A stretch of DNA of 64,000 nt from contig NZ_MSDO01000002.1 in the NCBI RefSeq assembly GCF_001937195.1, positions 62,001 to 126,000 of the forward strand, read 5' to 3'. Below the pieces are notes generated by a model. That model worked only from the letters and a program-made list of their open reading frames with translations, was not told where the DNA came from and ran no database searches. Shown piece by piece: positions 1 to 7,936 of the stretch. This DNA is from Salinicola socius (GTDB lineage: Bacteria; Pseudomonadota; Gammaproteobacteria; Pseudomonadales; Halomonadaceae). The position numbers were made by a program, and so were the translations under genes. Within the stretch, counting starts at the first letter, position 1, and every line of letters begins with the position of its first letter.

Positions 1-30
1 GTCCTGAAGACGGGCTTCGATCACGCCCGC

Positions 31-160
31 ATTGGCGCCGTGGTCGATCAGCGCCGGCTTCGGGGCGCCGTGGTCGATCAGTGCCGGTTTCAGGGCGCCG
101 TGGTCGATTAGCGCCGGCTTCAGGGCGCCGTGGTCGATCAGCGCCGGCTTCGGGGCGCCG
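31..160. repeat. 30-bp tandem repeat, four copies plus a partial fifth
   Basis: Units begin at 31, 61, 91 and 121, and a 10-bp partial unit begins at 151. Copies differ at only a few bases. Each unit contains the self-complementary GGCGCC followed by GTGGTCGATCA. The period is ten codons, so on the minus strand an open frame repeats the decapeptide KPALIDHGA(P/L). I see no convincing start for such a protein and no protein family. The window edge may cut a larger array or gene. I treat it as a DNA repeat of unknown role. Confidence 0.85.
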
Positions 161-205
161 TAGAGAGCAACGCCGCCTGGATGAGCGCAATCCCTGCCGT
201 CCAGC

Positions 206-982
206 TCACTCGGCGTAGATCATCTTTTTGCTCATCCCTCCATCCACACTGATGTGCTGACCGGTGATGAATCCTGCCTTGTCGCTGGCGAGAAAGGCGA
301 CCGTGGCGGCAACGTCGGCCGGCTCGCCGACGCGTCCGACCGGATGCTGGTCTCGATCGATGGCGCGATGCGCTGGCGTATTGCGTTGGCTGGCCTTTTG
401 CCAGGGACCGGTCTCGATCCAGCCCGGACAGATGGCGTTGACCCGGATATCCGGGCCCAGGCTCACCGCCAGCGCGTGGGTCATCGACAGCAGGCCACCC
501 TTGGCGGCGGCGTAGGACTCGCAGTGGGGTTCCGACTGCAGCGCCCGGGTCGAGGCGATGTTGACGATGGCGCCGCGACGCTGGCGCAGGCCGGGAACGG
601 CGGCGCGCGTGCACAGGAAAGCGCCGGTCAGGTGGCTCTCCTGCCAGATCCGCCAGTCCGCGAGCGCCAGCTCCTCGATCGGGCCGCAGACCGGATCGGC
701 GACGCCGGCGTTGTTGACCAGCAGATCCACGCCCGTGGATTGATCGTTCTCCAGCTGCCAGTCCGACAGATGGAAAAAGGCCTCCTTGACCTGCAACTCG
801 TCGCTGACGTCGACGACCATGGTCAGAAGCGTTGCCGCGGGATGGGTCTCGTCGAGTTCCGCCACGGCTTCCGCGTCGCGATCCAGGGCGGCGACTCGCC
901 AGCCCTCTTTCAGCAGTAGCTCCGTCGTGGCACGTCCGATGCCCTGGGCACCGCCGGTGATGATGGCGAGGGGATGAGTCAT
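206..982 (-). CDS. SDR-family NAD(P)-dependent oxidoreductase
   Basis: This 258-residue protein is a classical short-chain dehydrogenase. It has the TGGAQGIG nucleotide-binding motif (residues 9-16), NNAG (90-93), and catalytic Ser144, Tyr157 and Lys161 in the YxxxK motif. The Asn of the usual catalytic tetrad (NLTG) is His117 here, as in some family members. The C-terminus SVDGGMSKKMIYAE resembles sugar or polyol dehydrogenases of the family, but the substrate cannot be read from sequence. The start has an AAGGA ribosome site. It lies downstream of dtd on the same strand, with a 244-bp gap occupied mostly by a long palindromic element, so co-transcription is doubtful. Confidence 0.9.
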   Translation of the reverse strand: MTHPLAIITGGAQGIGRATTELLLKEGWRVAALDRDAEAVAELDETHPAATLLTMVVDVSDELQVKEAFFHLSDWQLENDQSTGVDLLVNNAGVADPVCGPIEELALADWRIWQESHLTGAFLCTRAAVPGLRQRRGAIVNIASTRALQSEPHCESYAAAKGGLLSMTHALAVSLGPDIRVNAICPGWIETGPWQKASQRNTPAHRAIDRDQHPVGRVGEPADVAATVAFLASDKAGFITGQHISVDGGMSKKMIYAE

Positions 983-1082
983 GATCGTGATTCCTTTCGT
1001 CGCGGCTCGCGGCCGCTATTCCCTGTCGTATGTGGCGCCGCCCATTCTGGCGATCACCATTGCTGCCCGAGTCGCCTCAGAA

Positions 1083-1231
1083 CCTACGCTCTGTCTGAAA
1101 AATGCCTGCGCTCGCCCATACGGCGTTAAAAATTGACTCAAAATGCTCATTTACACCTCGTAAACTCCGCTTTTTCGTCAATTTTTGCCTAGTCTGGGCA
1201 TCGCTCGCCGATTTTTCAGACAGAGCTTAGG
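1083..1231. repeat. Long palindromic intergenic element, copy 1
   Basis: Outer arms 1083-1103 and 1211-1231 are complementary at 20 of 21 bases. Inner arms 1128-1137 (AAAAATTGAC) and 1177-1186 (GTCAATTTTT) pair perfectly. The 39-base inner loop holds the core ATGCTCATTTAC-N5-GTAAACTCCGC (1143-1170), itself a small hairpin. The same core and layout recur at 17357-17548 with different arm sequences. The right outer arm overlaps the dtd stop codon. Folded as RNA it could stop or protect the dtd transcript. It could also be a REP- or MITE-like element. Confidence 0.8.
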
Positions 1232-1664
1232 TCTCCAGCATGAAGGTCACCGGACCGTCGTTGATCAGCTCGATCTGCATGTCGGCGCCGAAGCGGCCGC
1301 TCGCCACCGCCGGCCATGCCTGCCCGGCCTGCGCCACCAGATAGTGAAACATCGCTTGAGCGTGATCTGGCGACGCGGCGCCGGAGAAACTGGGTCTCAA
1401 GCCTTTGTCGGTTGCCGCTACCAGCGTGAACTGGGATACCAGCAGCAGCCCGCCGTCGATCTGTTGCAGGTTGCAGTTCATCCGTGCCTCGCCATCGGCG
1501 AACACGCGGTAGTGCAGCAGCTTGTGAAGCATGCGATCGACATGGCTCCGGTCGTCCCCGGCGGAAATACCGATGAACGCGAGTAAGCCTTGATCGATGC
1601 TGCCGATCCTCTCCCCCTCGACGCTCACCGACGCCCGACTGACTCGCTGAATCAGAGCTCGCAT
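1227..1664 (-). CDS. dtd: D-aminoacyl-tRNA deacylase
   Basis: Dtd hydrolyses D-amino acids (and glycine mischarged on tRNA-Ala) from tRNA in the cytoplasm as a homodimer. The 145-residue length is normal. The SQFTL motif (77-81, with the active-site Thr80) and the GPVT motif (137-140), which places the cis Gly-Pro pair in the partner active site, are both present. The ATG at 1664 gives the canonical N-terminus MRALIQRVSRASV. The gene is monocistronic or leads into the SDR gene downstream. Its stop codon lies inside the right arm of the palindromic element. Confidence 0.97.
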   Translation of the reverse strand: MRALIQRVSRASVSVEGERIGSIDQGLLAFIGISAGDDRSHVDRMLHKLLHYRVFADGEARMNCNLQQIDGGLLLVSQFTLVAATDKGLRPSFSGAASPDHAQAMFHYLVAQAGQAWPAVASGRFGADMQIELINDGPVTFMLET

Positions 1665-1914
1665 GGCATTTTGGTCTCACCTGAAATCGGGTTGGAGGGT
1701 GGGCGAAAGACTATCACGCCGAGCCGTTGATGGAATGATCGAGATTAATAGCCTGCAAAGCGTTATTGAAAGCAGACGCTACGAGAACGTATGTTTATGT
1801 TACCAGCGTTTCGGAGGATTTGGGGGTGGCCTGGTCGGGGTGACATTCGGTGGCATGACGAAGCTCGAGCCCGAACGGCGTGCGCCACAGACGGCGGGAA
1901 ACCGCCCCAGGGCG

Positions 1915-2029
1915 AAATTGTCATGGTTCAATAAAGCCTTTGACGCCCGCCGCTTGGGTGGTGCTACTATCCTGAAGGATCGATCTGCCATAAATTGTCA
2001 TGGTTTAGGGGTGATGGATCATGACAATT
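1915..2029. promoter_or_regulatory. Candidate operator: repeated AAATTGTCATGGTT with an inverted partner
   Basis: AAATTGTCATGGTT occurs at 1915-1928 and again at 1992-2005. The second copy forms a perfect 10-bp inverted repeat, AATTGTCATG (1993-2002) with CATGACAATT (2020-2029), separated by 17 bp. A further half-site TGACAAT is at 2067-2073. The sites bracket the candidate promoter at 1940-1970, which suits repression by a dimeric regulator with DNA looping. No regulator gene is adjacent. Known ectoine regulators such as EnuR are one possibility, but the link is inference. Confidence 0.55.
1940..1970 (+). promoter_or_regulatory. Candidate sigma-70 promoter of ehuBCDA
   Basis: TTGACG at 1940-1945 is a good -35 and TACTAT at 1965-1970 a fair -10, but the spacing is 19 bp, longer than the 17 optimum. 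It lies between the two AAATTGTCATGGTT copies, about 180 bp before ehuB. Confidence 0.4.
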
Positions 2030-2149
2030 CGCGGCATGGCCACGCCAGGCTGGGCGAGACGACAAGTGACAATGCGCCCGTCACCGAAAACTTGAGTGAA
2101 TCGTGATTCGCCGCGGCGGGTCCGAACCTTGCAGACGGAGATTTGAACG

Positions 2150-3034
2150 ATGCGATACAACATCAATAAAGACGTTATTCATAAAAGCGTTACGACACTG
2201 ATTGCCGGTTCCGTGCTGTCCTGCCTGGCTGTCGGCGTTGCACAGGCGGCGTCGCTTCAGGAGATCAAGGATTCCGGTTCGATCAAGATCGCCGTCGCCA
2301 ACGAAATCCCCTACGGCTACATGGACATGAGCGGTGAAGCCAAGGGCGCAGGACCCGACGTCATCCGCCATATCATGAACGAGATGGGCGTCGACGACAT
2401 CGAGTGGGTCACGACCAATTTCAGCTCGCTGATTCCGGGGCTGCAGGCGAACCGGTTCGATATCGCCGCGGCAGAGATGGCGGTGCTGCCGGATCGCTGC
2501 CAGCAGGTGATCTACTCCGAGCCCAACTCATCCTACGGTGAAGGGCTGTTGGTCAAGGAGGGCAATCCAAAGGATCTGCATGCGTTCAGCGACTTCGTCG
2601 ATGGCGACGCCAAGATCGCCATCATGGCCGGCGCTGACCAGCTCGACATGCTGCAGGCGCTCGGTGTGCCGCAGGAAAACATGGTCACCATTTCCAGCAA
2701 TGCCGACGCAATCTCCACGGTTTCCACCGGTCGCGCCGATGCCTATGCGGCGACCAGCCTGACGGTCAGCGAACTGGCCAACAAGAGCGATGACGTCGAG
2801 TCCGCCGGCGATTTCAAGGACCCGGTCATCGATGGCGAAGAGGTGCGTAGCTGGGGCGCTTTCGCCTTCAACAGCGACAACACCGAACTGCGTGATGCGG
2901 TCAACGAGGCGCTGGCGAAGTACAAGCAGACCGACGACTGGAGCGAGACGCTGATGGGTTATGGCTTCAGCCAGGCCGATGTCGACGGCTCCAGCCATCA
3001 CACCACGGAAGAACTCTGCACCGCGGATTCCTGA
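2150..3034 (+). CDS. ehuB: Ectoine/hydroxyectoine ABC transporter substrate-binding protein
   Basis: EhuB captures ectoine or hydroxyectoine in the periplasm and delivers it to EhuCD. The 294-residue protein starts with a long signal peptide ending around AQA (31-33), followed by a type 3 extracellular solute-binding fold. Family-typical stretches are NEIPYGYMD after the first strand and TTNFSSLIPGLQANRFD. The start at 2150 has a GGAG site. It heads ehuB-ehuC-ehuD-ehuA, the order known from Sinorhizobium. No ectoine-degradation genes (doe/eut) follow, so the system more likely serves osmoprotectant uptake here. A stem-loop after the gene may keep EhuB in excess over the membrane parts. Confidence 0.93.
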   Translation: MRYNINKDVIHKSVTTLIAGSVLSCLAVGVAQAASLQEIKDSGSIKIAVANEIPYGYMDMSGEAKGAGPDVIRHIMNEMGVDDIEWVTTNFSSLIPGLQANRFDIAAAEMAVLPDRCQQVIYSEPNSSYGEGLLVKEGNPKDLHAFSDFVDGDAKIAIMAGADQLDMLQALGVPQENMVTISSNADAISTVSTGRADAYAATSLTVSELANKSDDVESAGDFKDPVIDGEEVRSWGAFAFNSDNTELRDAVNEALAKYKQTDDWSETLMGYGFSQADVDGSSHHTTEELCTADS

Positions 3035-3071
3035 GTGTTCTTCTCGGGCGTCTAAACCCGATGTGATCGCG

Positions 3072-3108
3072 CATGTCCGCTCGATGGTTTCGACCTCGAG
3101 CGGGCATG
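3072..3108 (+). promoter_or_regulatory. Stem-loop between ehuB and ehuC
   Basis: CATGTCCGCTCGA (3072-3084) pairs with TCGAGCGGGCATG (3096-3108). The stem continues through GGT/ACC around a TTCG tetraloop, with one bulged T. No T-run follows. Such hairpins after binding-protein genes usually stabilise the upstream mRNA or weakly terminate; that role is inferred. Confidence 0.7.
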
Positions 3109-3174
3109 TGCGCCGTCATTGAACGGTGTCGGTACTGCCGGTGTCGTTACATCAGCGAATGCGGAGTCTAGCCG

Positions 3175-3846
3175 ATGGAATGGACGAGCTATCTCGCTCC
3201 CTTGTCCCAGGGTGCGTGGGTGACCGTGCAGCTCACGGTCTACTCGACGATTCTGGGCGGTCTTTGTGCCTTTGTCTTCGGTCTCGGCAAGCTCTCCCAC
3301 AACCCCCTGCTCAAGGGGTTCAGCGTTGCCTATATCGAGATCTTTCGCGGCACGTCACTGCTGGTACAGCTGTTCTGGATCTACTTCGCCCTGCCCATCA
3401 TGGGACAGGCGATCGGGCTCGACCTACGCTTTCCGCCGGTGGTGGCGGGGGTCGTCGCGCTGGCACTGAACATTGGCGCCTACGGTGCCGAAGTCGTACG
3501 CGGTGCGGTACAAGCCGTTCCCAAGGAGCAGTACGAGGCGGCAACGGCGCTCAATTTTACCTCCCGCAAACGGCTGTGGCGCATCACGCTGCCGCAGGCG
3601 ATCCCGGAAATGATGCCGACCTTCGGCAATCTCGCGGTTCAGAATCTCAAGGATACGGCGCTGGTATCGCTGATCTCGCTGGGCGATCTGGCCTTCCGTG
3701 CCGAGCAAATTCGCAACTTTACCCAGGACAGCGTGACGGTCTACACCCTGGTGCTGTTCATGTACTTCGGCATGGCGCTGGTCTTGACCGCGTGCATGAA
3801 ACTGCTGGAACGCTACGTTGGCCGCTGGCGCGCGGCGGGGAGATAA
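3175..3846 (+). CDS. ehuC: Ectoine/hydroxyectoine ABC transporter permease EhuC
   Basis: This 223-residue inner-membrane permease belongs to the polar amino acid (His/Glu/Gln/Arg/opine) family. It has about five hydrophobic segments, and the cytoplasmic EAA loop EAATALNFTSRKRLW...LPQAIP (about residues 122-140) that docks with the ATPase. It should form a heterodimeric pore with EhuD. The start at 3175 has GGAG about 10 bp upstream. ehuD follows after 3 bp, so the two are translationally linked. Confidence 0.92.
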   Translation: MEWTSYLAPLSQGAWVTVQLTVYSTILGGLCAFVFGLGKLSHNPLLKGFSVAYIEIFRGTSLLVQLFWIYFALPIMGQAIGLDLRFPPVVAGVVALALNIGAYGAEVVRGAVQAVPKEQYEAATALNFTSRKRLWRITLPQAIPEMMPTFGNLAVQNLKDTALVSLISLGDLAFRAEQIRNFTQDSVTVYTLVLFMYFGMALVLTACMKLLERYVGRWRAAGR

Positions 3847-3849
3847 CGC

Positions 3850-4542
3850 ATGTTTTTCGGCATCGAATGGGACACCAGTAGCCAGTGGGCCTTCGCAATC
3901 TCGATCTTTCCGATCCTGCTGCATGGCCTGGTGGTGACGCTGCAAGCGACCGTGGTCGGCTTTTTCATCGCCCTGGCTCTAGGGCTGGTGCTGGCGGCGC
4001 TGAAGAGCGCGCCGACCCGTATTATCCGTTGGCCGGCCAAGTTGGTGACGGAGTTCATCCGGGATACGCCACTGCTGATCCAGCTCTTCTTCCTGTTTTA
4101 CGTTCTGCCCGAATTCGGGTTGACGCTGCCGGCGTTCCTGACCGGTGCGCTGGCGCTGGGTGTCCAGTACAGCGCCTACACCTCGGAGGTCTACCGCGCG
4201 GGTCTGGAGGCGGTGGCCAAGGGGCAGCGCGAAGCGGCGCGGGCGCTCAACCTGGCGTCGTCGCGAACCTTCACCCACATCATTCTGCCGCAGGCGATTC
4301 CGCGCATCATTCCCGCACTGGGCAACTATCTGGTCTCGATCATGAAAGACGTGCCCGTGCTGTCGGTCGTGACCGTGCTGGAAATGCTCGGCGTAGCCAA
4401 GATCATCGGCGACCGTACCGGTGGCTACCTGATCCCGCTTTCCATGGTGGGTGGCCTCTATCTGGTGATGACCCTCATCGCCTCCTTCGGTGTGCGCTAT
4501 CTGGATACCCATCTGCCCAAGCGAGGCCTGTCTCTTAAATGA
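3850..4542 (+). CDS. ehuD: Ectoine/hydroxyectoine ABC transporter permease EhuD
   Basis: EhuD is the second pore subunit (230 residues), related to EhuC. It has several membrane segments and an EAA loop [14 protein letters not shown]...LPQAIP. It begins 3 bp after ehuC and its TGA overlaps the ATG of ehuA (ATGA), so the membrane and ATPase subunits are made together. Assignment to ectoine rests on the operon and on EhuB; the permease alone would only be called a polar amino acid permease. Confidence 0.92.
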   Translation: MFFGIEWDTSSQWAFAISIFPILLHGLVVTLQATVVGFFIALALGLVLAALKSAPTRIIRWPAKLVTEFIRDTPLLIQLFFLFYVLPEFGLTLPAFLTGALALGVQYSAYTSEVYRAGLEAVAKGQREAARALNLASSRTFTHIILPQAIPRIIPALGNYLVSIMKDVPVLSVVTVLEMLGVAKIIGDRTGGYLIPLSMVGGLYLVMTLIASFGVRYLDTHLPKRGLSLK

Positions 4543-5336
4543 ACGACGCCACGAATACTCGCGACCCCATCATCAAATTCGACAAGGTCGTCAAACGCTT
4601 CGGCGACCATGTGGTCCTCGACGAGCTCGACTTCGAGGTCCAGCGAGGCGAGAAGGTCACTATCATCGGCCCGTCCGGCTCGGGCAAGTCGACGGTGCTG
4701 CGCATCCTGATGACGCTGGAGGAGATCAACGACGGTGTCGTCTACGTCGGCGGCGAGCCTCTCTGGCACCAGCGCAAGGGTGACTCGCTCGCGCCGGCCA
4801 GCGAGCAGCATCTGCGCCAGATGCGCAGTCAGCTGGGCATGGTCTTCCAGCAGTTCAATCTGTTTCCGCACATGACGGTGCTGCGCAATCTGACCGAAGC
4901 GCCGGTGCAGGTGCTGGGCGTGAGCAAGGCCGAGGCAAGAAAGCGCGGCATGGAGCTGCTGGAGATGGTGGGCCTGACCGATCAGGCCAACAAGTATCCT
5001 CACCAGCTTTCCGGCGGCCAGCAGCAGCGCGTGGGCATCGCCCGAGCGCTGGCGATGCGGCCCAAGGTCATGCTCTTCGACGAGCCGACCTCGGCACTGG
5101 ATCCCGAGCTGGTGGGGGAAGTGCTGAACGTGATTCGCAGCCTGGCCGATGAGCACGACCTGACCATGCTGCTGGTGACCCACGAGATGCATTTCGCGCG
5201 TCAGGTTTCCGACCGCATCTGTTTCTTCGATCAGGGGCGGATCAAGGAGCAGGGCAAGCCGGAGGAGATCTTCACCGCGCCGAAGGAGGAGCGGACCAGG
5301 GCTTTCCTGAAGGCGGTACTCGACCCGGACGATTGA
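4539..5336 (+). CDS. ehuA: Ectoine/hydroxyectoine ABC transporter ATP-binding protein EhuA
   Basis: EhuA is the 265-residue cytoplasmic ATPase that drives the importer. Walker A is GPSGSGKST (44-52), the Q-loop is [12 protein letters not shown], the signature is LSGGQ (157-161), Walker B ends in DEP (Asp181, Glu182) and the switch His lies in LVTHEM. It overlaps ehuD by 4 bp and ends the operon. The antiporter gene converges on it with a 12-bp gap. Confidence 0.94.
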   Translation: MNDATNTRDPIIKFDKVVKRFGDHVVLDELDFEVQRGEKVTIIGPSGSGKSTVLRILMTLEEINDGVVYVGGEPLWHQRKGDSLAPASEQHLRQMRSQLGMVFQQFNLFPHMTVLRNLTEAPVQVLGVSKAEARKRGMELLEMVGLTDQANKYPHQLSGGQQQRVGIARALAMRPKVMLFDEPTSALDPELVGEVLNVIRSLADEHDLTMLLVTHEMHFARQVSDRICFFDQGRIKEQGKPEEIFTAPKEERTRAFLKAVLDPDD

Positions 5337-5348
5337 TCGAGGCGCCGG

Positions 5349-6590
5349 TCATCGTCGCCGCCTCGCCAGCTCGCGGCGCCGATCCAGCCAGCTCATCGAC
5401 AATCCCGATGTCATCCCGTGGAACAGGATCGAGACCAGCACGATGAAGCTGACCAGGGTCCAGGCGTTGTCGATCTGGCCAAAACTTTCCTGGTTGGTGG
5501 CATAGGCGAGATAGTAGAACGAACCCACGCCACGAATGCCGAACAGGCTGACGACCGCTCTTTCCCGCGATTTCATCTGCGAACCGATCAGCCCGATCAT
5601 GCCGGTGAGTGGGCGAACCACGAACAGGATCGCCAGGCCGGCGAAAGCCATCGGCCAGCTCAATCCGTCGAGCAGGGGGCCGGCGAGGCTGCCGCCGAAC
5701 AGCACCAGCAGCATCATCATCAATAGCCGTTCGATCTCTTCGGTGAAATCATGCAGGCGCACGTGATAATCGTGCACCTCTTTCTGTGTGCTGCGCAGCG
5801 CCAGCGCACCGACGAACACCGCAATGAAGCCGTAGCCGTGAATCGCCTCGGCGCCGGCATAGGTGATGAAGGTGCCGCCCAGCGCCACGAAGCCCTGCCC
5901 GGTGCTGGCCAGCGACAGCTTTCCCGAATGAAACATGAACATCGCCAGCAGCCATCCCGTCAGCCATCCCGCGCCGGCACCGGCGACAATGCGCCAGAGT
6001 ACGTCGACCAGCAACCAGTGCCAGGTCCACTCGCCCAGTTGAGTGCCGTGAATGGCAACGGCAATGGCGAGAAAGGTGAACGGGAACGCCAGCCCGTCGT
6101 TGAGCCCGGCTTCCGACGTCAGGCTCAAGCGGACCTTGTCGCTGGGCCCGGAGCGCGGCGGGCCGACCTGAACGTCGGCGGCCAGTACCGGGTCGGTAGG
6201 GGCGATGACCGCGCCCAGTAGAATCGCCGTCTCCCAGGGAAAGCCTAGCGCCAGCGCGCAGAGTGCCGCCGTGGCGGCGATGGTCAACGGCATGGTGATG
6301 CTGAGCAGGCGACCGGTATCCGCCCACACGCGCCATTTCAGCGGATCGTCGATCCGCAGCCCGGCGCCGGCCAGCGAGATGATTACGGTCAGCTCGGTGA
6401 GGATTTCGGTCGTCTGGGGATAGTTGCGAGGCTGCAGCGCACCTTCGCCAATCAGCAGGAAAAAGGCCATGCCAATGCCGATGCAGATGATCGGTAGCGA
6501 CAGCGGCAGCCCCTTGATCAGGACCGGAACCCAGGCGACGAGCAGTATCAGCAGGCCGAAGCCGCCCAGAATGATGATATGAGGATCCAT
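5349..6590 (-). CDS. CPA1-family cation:proton antiporter
   Basis: The 413-residue inner-membrane protein has roughly a dozen hydrophobic segments. It carries the family ion-binding signatures APTDPVLAADV (130-140, Asp133) and SEAGLNDGLAFP with Asn164-Asp165 (ND motif, electroneutral CPA1 type). It probably exchanges Na+ or K+ for H+, useful in a halophile. It lacks the long soluble C-terminal tail of NhaP2-like or eukaryotic NHE proteins and ends in an Arg-rich stretch. It is transcribed alone, convergent with ehuA. Ion specificity cannot be read from sequence. Confidence 0.88.
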   Translation of the reverse strand: MDPHIIILGGFGLLILLVAWVPVLIKGLPLSLPIICIGIGMAFFLLIGEGALQPRNYPQTTEILTELTVIISLAGAGLRIDDPLKWRVWADTGRLLSITMPLTIAATAALCALALGFPWETAILLGAVIAPTDPVLAADVQVGPPRSGPSDKVRLSLTSEAGLNDGLAFPFTFLAIAVAIHGTQLGEWTWHWLLVDVLWRIVAGAGAGWLTGWLLAMFMFHSGKLSLASTGQGFVALGGTFITYAGAEAIHGYGFIAVFVGALALRSTQKEVHDYHVRLHDFTEEIERLLMMMLLVLFGGSLAGPLLDGLSWPMAFAGLAILFVVRPLTGMIGLIGSQMKSRERAVVSLFGIRGVGSFYYLAYATNQESFGQIDNAWTLVSFIVLVSILFHGMTSGLSMSWLDRRRELARRRR

Positions 6591-6762
6591 CAGGCAGCGA
6601 TCTCCCTTGCCCGTATGAGTGCCAGGCCACGCGTCGCACGTCGATTCACTCGCCGCGCGCCGATACTGGCCTTGACGTTGAAGGCATCCTTGCCTGACGG
6701 CATAGCTTAGAGGGCGCTCGGGAATCTAGCTGGAAAAATCGCCACTTTTCGCGCAACGAGGC

Positions 6763-7593
6763 TTACCACCAGGCGTGGAAGTGATGCGGCGGGCCTTTTC
6801 CCTGGCCGACATCGAGACGCTCGCTGGCCTCCAGTGCCCGGTGGAGCCAGCGTTTCGCCGCGTCGATGGCCATCTCGACCTCGGTCTGGGGCGATTGGGG
6901 GGGCGCCAGATGGGCAAGATGCGCGGCAATCGCGGAGGATAGGGCACAGCCGGCCCCGTGAAGATTGTGCGTCGGCAGTCGCGGTGCGTCCAGCCAGCGC
7001 GTACCGCCCGGCATCCACAGCAGGTCCGGACAGCGATCCAGCGGCAGGTGGCCGCCTTTCAACAGGCCATAGGGAGCCCCCAGCGCCGCGAGATCGCCTA
7101 CCATCGCTGCCATGTCGGCAAGGGTGACGGGCATGTCGGTGCCGAGCAGCGCGGCGGCCTCGGGCAGGTTGGGCGTGATCACGTCGGCCAGCGGCACCAG
7201 CACCTCTCGCACGGCGCGCAGACCGTCATCGTCCACCAACCGGTCGCCGCTCTTGGCGACCATGACCGGATCGAGAACGATCCAGCGCGGTCGACGTCGC
7301 GTGAGCGCTTCGGCAATCGTCTCCGCCACGTCCCGACTGGCGACCATGCCGATCTTGACCGCGTCGATCTCGACATCGTCGAGCAGATTGTCCAGCTGGG
7401 CGCGAATCATCGCCACCGAGACCGGTTCGACGGCTGCCACGCCACGGGTATTCTGGGCGATCACGGCCGTGATCACATTGGTGGCGTAGACGCCCAGGGC
7501 CGAGAATGTCTTGATATCGGCCTGAAGCCCCGCGCCGCCAGAAGGGTCGGATCCGGCGATCGTCAAGCCATTGGGAATCGAGCGAGAGACCAT
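6763..7593 (-). CDS. thiD: Hydroxymethylpyrimidine/phosphomethylpyrimidine kinase
   Basis: ThiD phosphorylates HMP to HMP-P and then HMP-PP for thiamine synthesis. Ribokinase-fold motifs are clear: AGSDPSGGAGLQADIKTF (13-30), DPVMVAKSGDRL (108-119), TPNLPEA (140-146), and the anion-hole segment HGAGCALSSA with catalytic Cys216. The 276-residue length is typical. No other thiamine gene is adjacent. It is divergent from nuoA, with 343 bp between them. The protein ends in a His- and Trp-rich tail (HHFHAWW). Confidence 0.95.
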   Translation of the reverse strand: MVSRSIPNGLTIAGSDPSGGAGLQADIKTFSALGVYATNVITAVIAQNTRGVAAVEPVSVAMIRAQLDNLLDDVEIDAVKIGMVASRDVAETIAEALTRRRPRWIVLDPVMVAKSGDRLVDDDGLRAVREVLVPLADVITPNLPEAAALLGTDMPVTLADMAAMVGDLAALGAPYGLLKGGHLPLDRCPDLLWMPGGTRWLDAPRLPTHNLHGAGCALSSAIAAHLAHLAPPQSPQTEVEMAIDAAKRWLHRALEASERLDVGQGKGPPHHFHAWW

Positions 7594-7833
7594 GAGGGCA
7601 TTGCAAGCAGCGGGAAAGCGTCTAGCCTAAAACAAGACGTTGAAATTGCCTAACGACAAAGCGTGCAAAGACGTTTCACGTCACGGATTCACGGAGTAGA
7701 GTGCTGATAGGGTGAGGCGGGACAGGCTTCGACACGACTCCCTGGCATGGATTTGATAGGGGGAGTTGTTTGAGGGTTCTATAGACAGGCCGCCAGATTT
7801 GGCGACAGGCTGCAATAGGACTAATTAGCAGGC

Positions 7834-7861
7834 TTGTTACCGCCCCGTCATCATGTAGACT
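7834..7861 (+). promoter_or_regulatory. Candidate nuo operon promoter
   Basis: TTGTTA (7834-7839) and TAGACT (7856-7861) are separated by 16 bp, about 75 bp before the nuoA start. Both boxes match the sigma-70 consensus only partly. Confidence 0.35.
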
Positions 7862-7894
7862 CGTAAACTTACGAACCTGTCGTTTTCGGTTCGT
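7861..7894. promoter_or_regulatory. Two overlapping palindromes before nuoA
   Basis: TCGTAA-AC-TTACGA (7861-7874) is a near-continuous palindrome. It shares ACGA with a second inverted repeat, ACGAACC (7871-7877) and GGTTCGT (7888-7894). They abut the candidate -10 box, so they could be an operator or a 5' UTR hairpin. No known regulator motif is recognised. Confidence 0.5.
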
Positions 7895-7936
7895 GATTTC
7901 GTCACATTCAGGTTCCATCACGTCTGCGAGGAAGGC

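Larger units (their letters stand above)
1665..2149. other. 485-bp intergenic region between dtd and ehuB
   Basis: The divergent dtd and ehuB genes leave 485 bp without a convincing coding frame. The half nearer ehuB holds a candidate promoter and a set of TTGTCATG-type sites, listed separately. I see nothing recognisable from 1665 to about 1900. Confidence 0.6.
7594..7936. other. 343-bp divergent promoter region thiD/nuoA
   Basis: The region holds no credible gene. The nuoA side contains a candidate promoter and two overlapping palindromes, listed separately. A good ribosome site (GAGGAAGG) precedes nuoA. Confidence 0.6.

Noticed and set aside
138-614. 158-codon minus-strand frame over the edge repeat and SDR gene
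   Set aside because: It overlaps the SDR coding region in another frame, is Arg-rich and has no ribosome site.
5338-5365. Terminator between ehuA and the antiporter gene
   Set aside because: CGAGGCG/CGCCTCG arms exist, but the loop is long, there is no T-run and the right arm lies inside the antiporter coding region.
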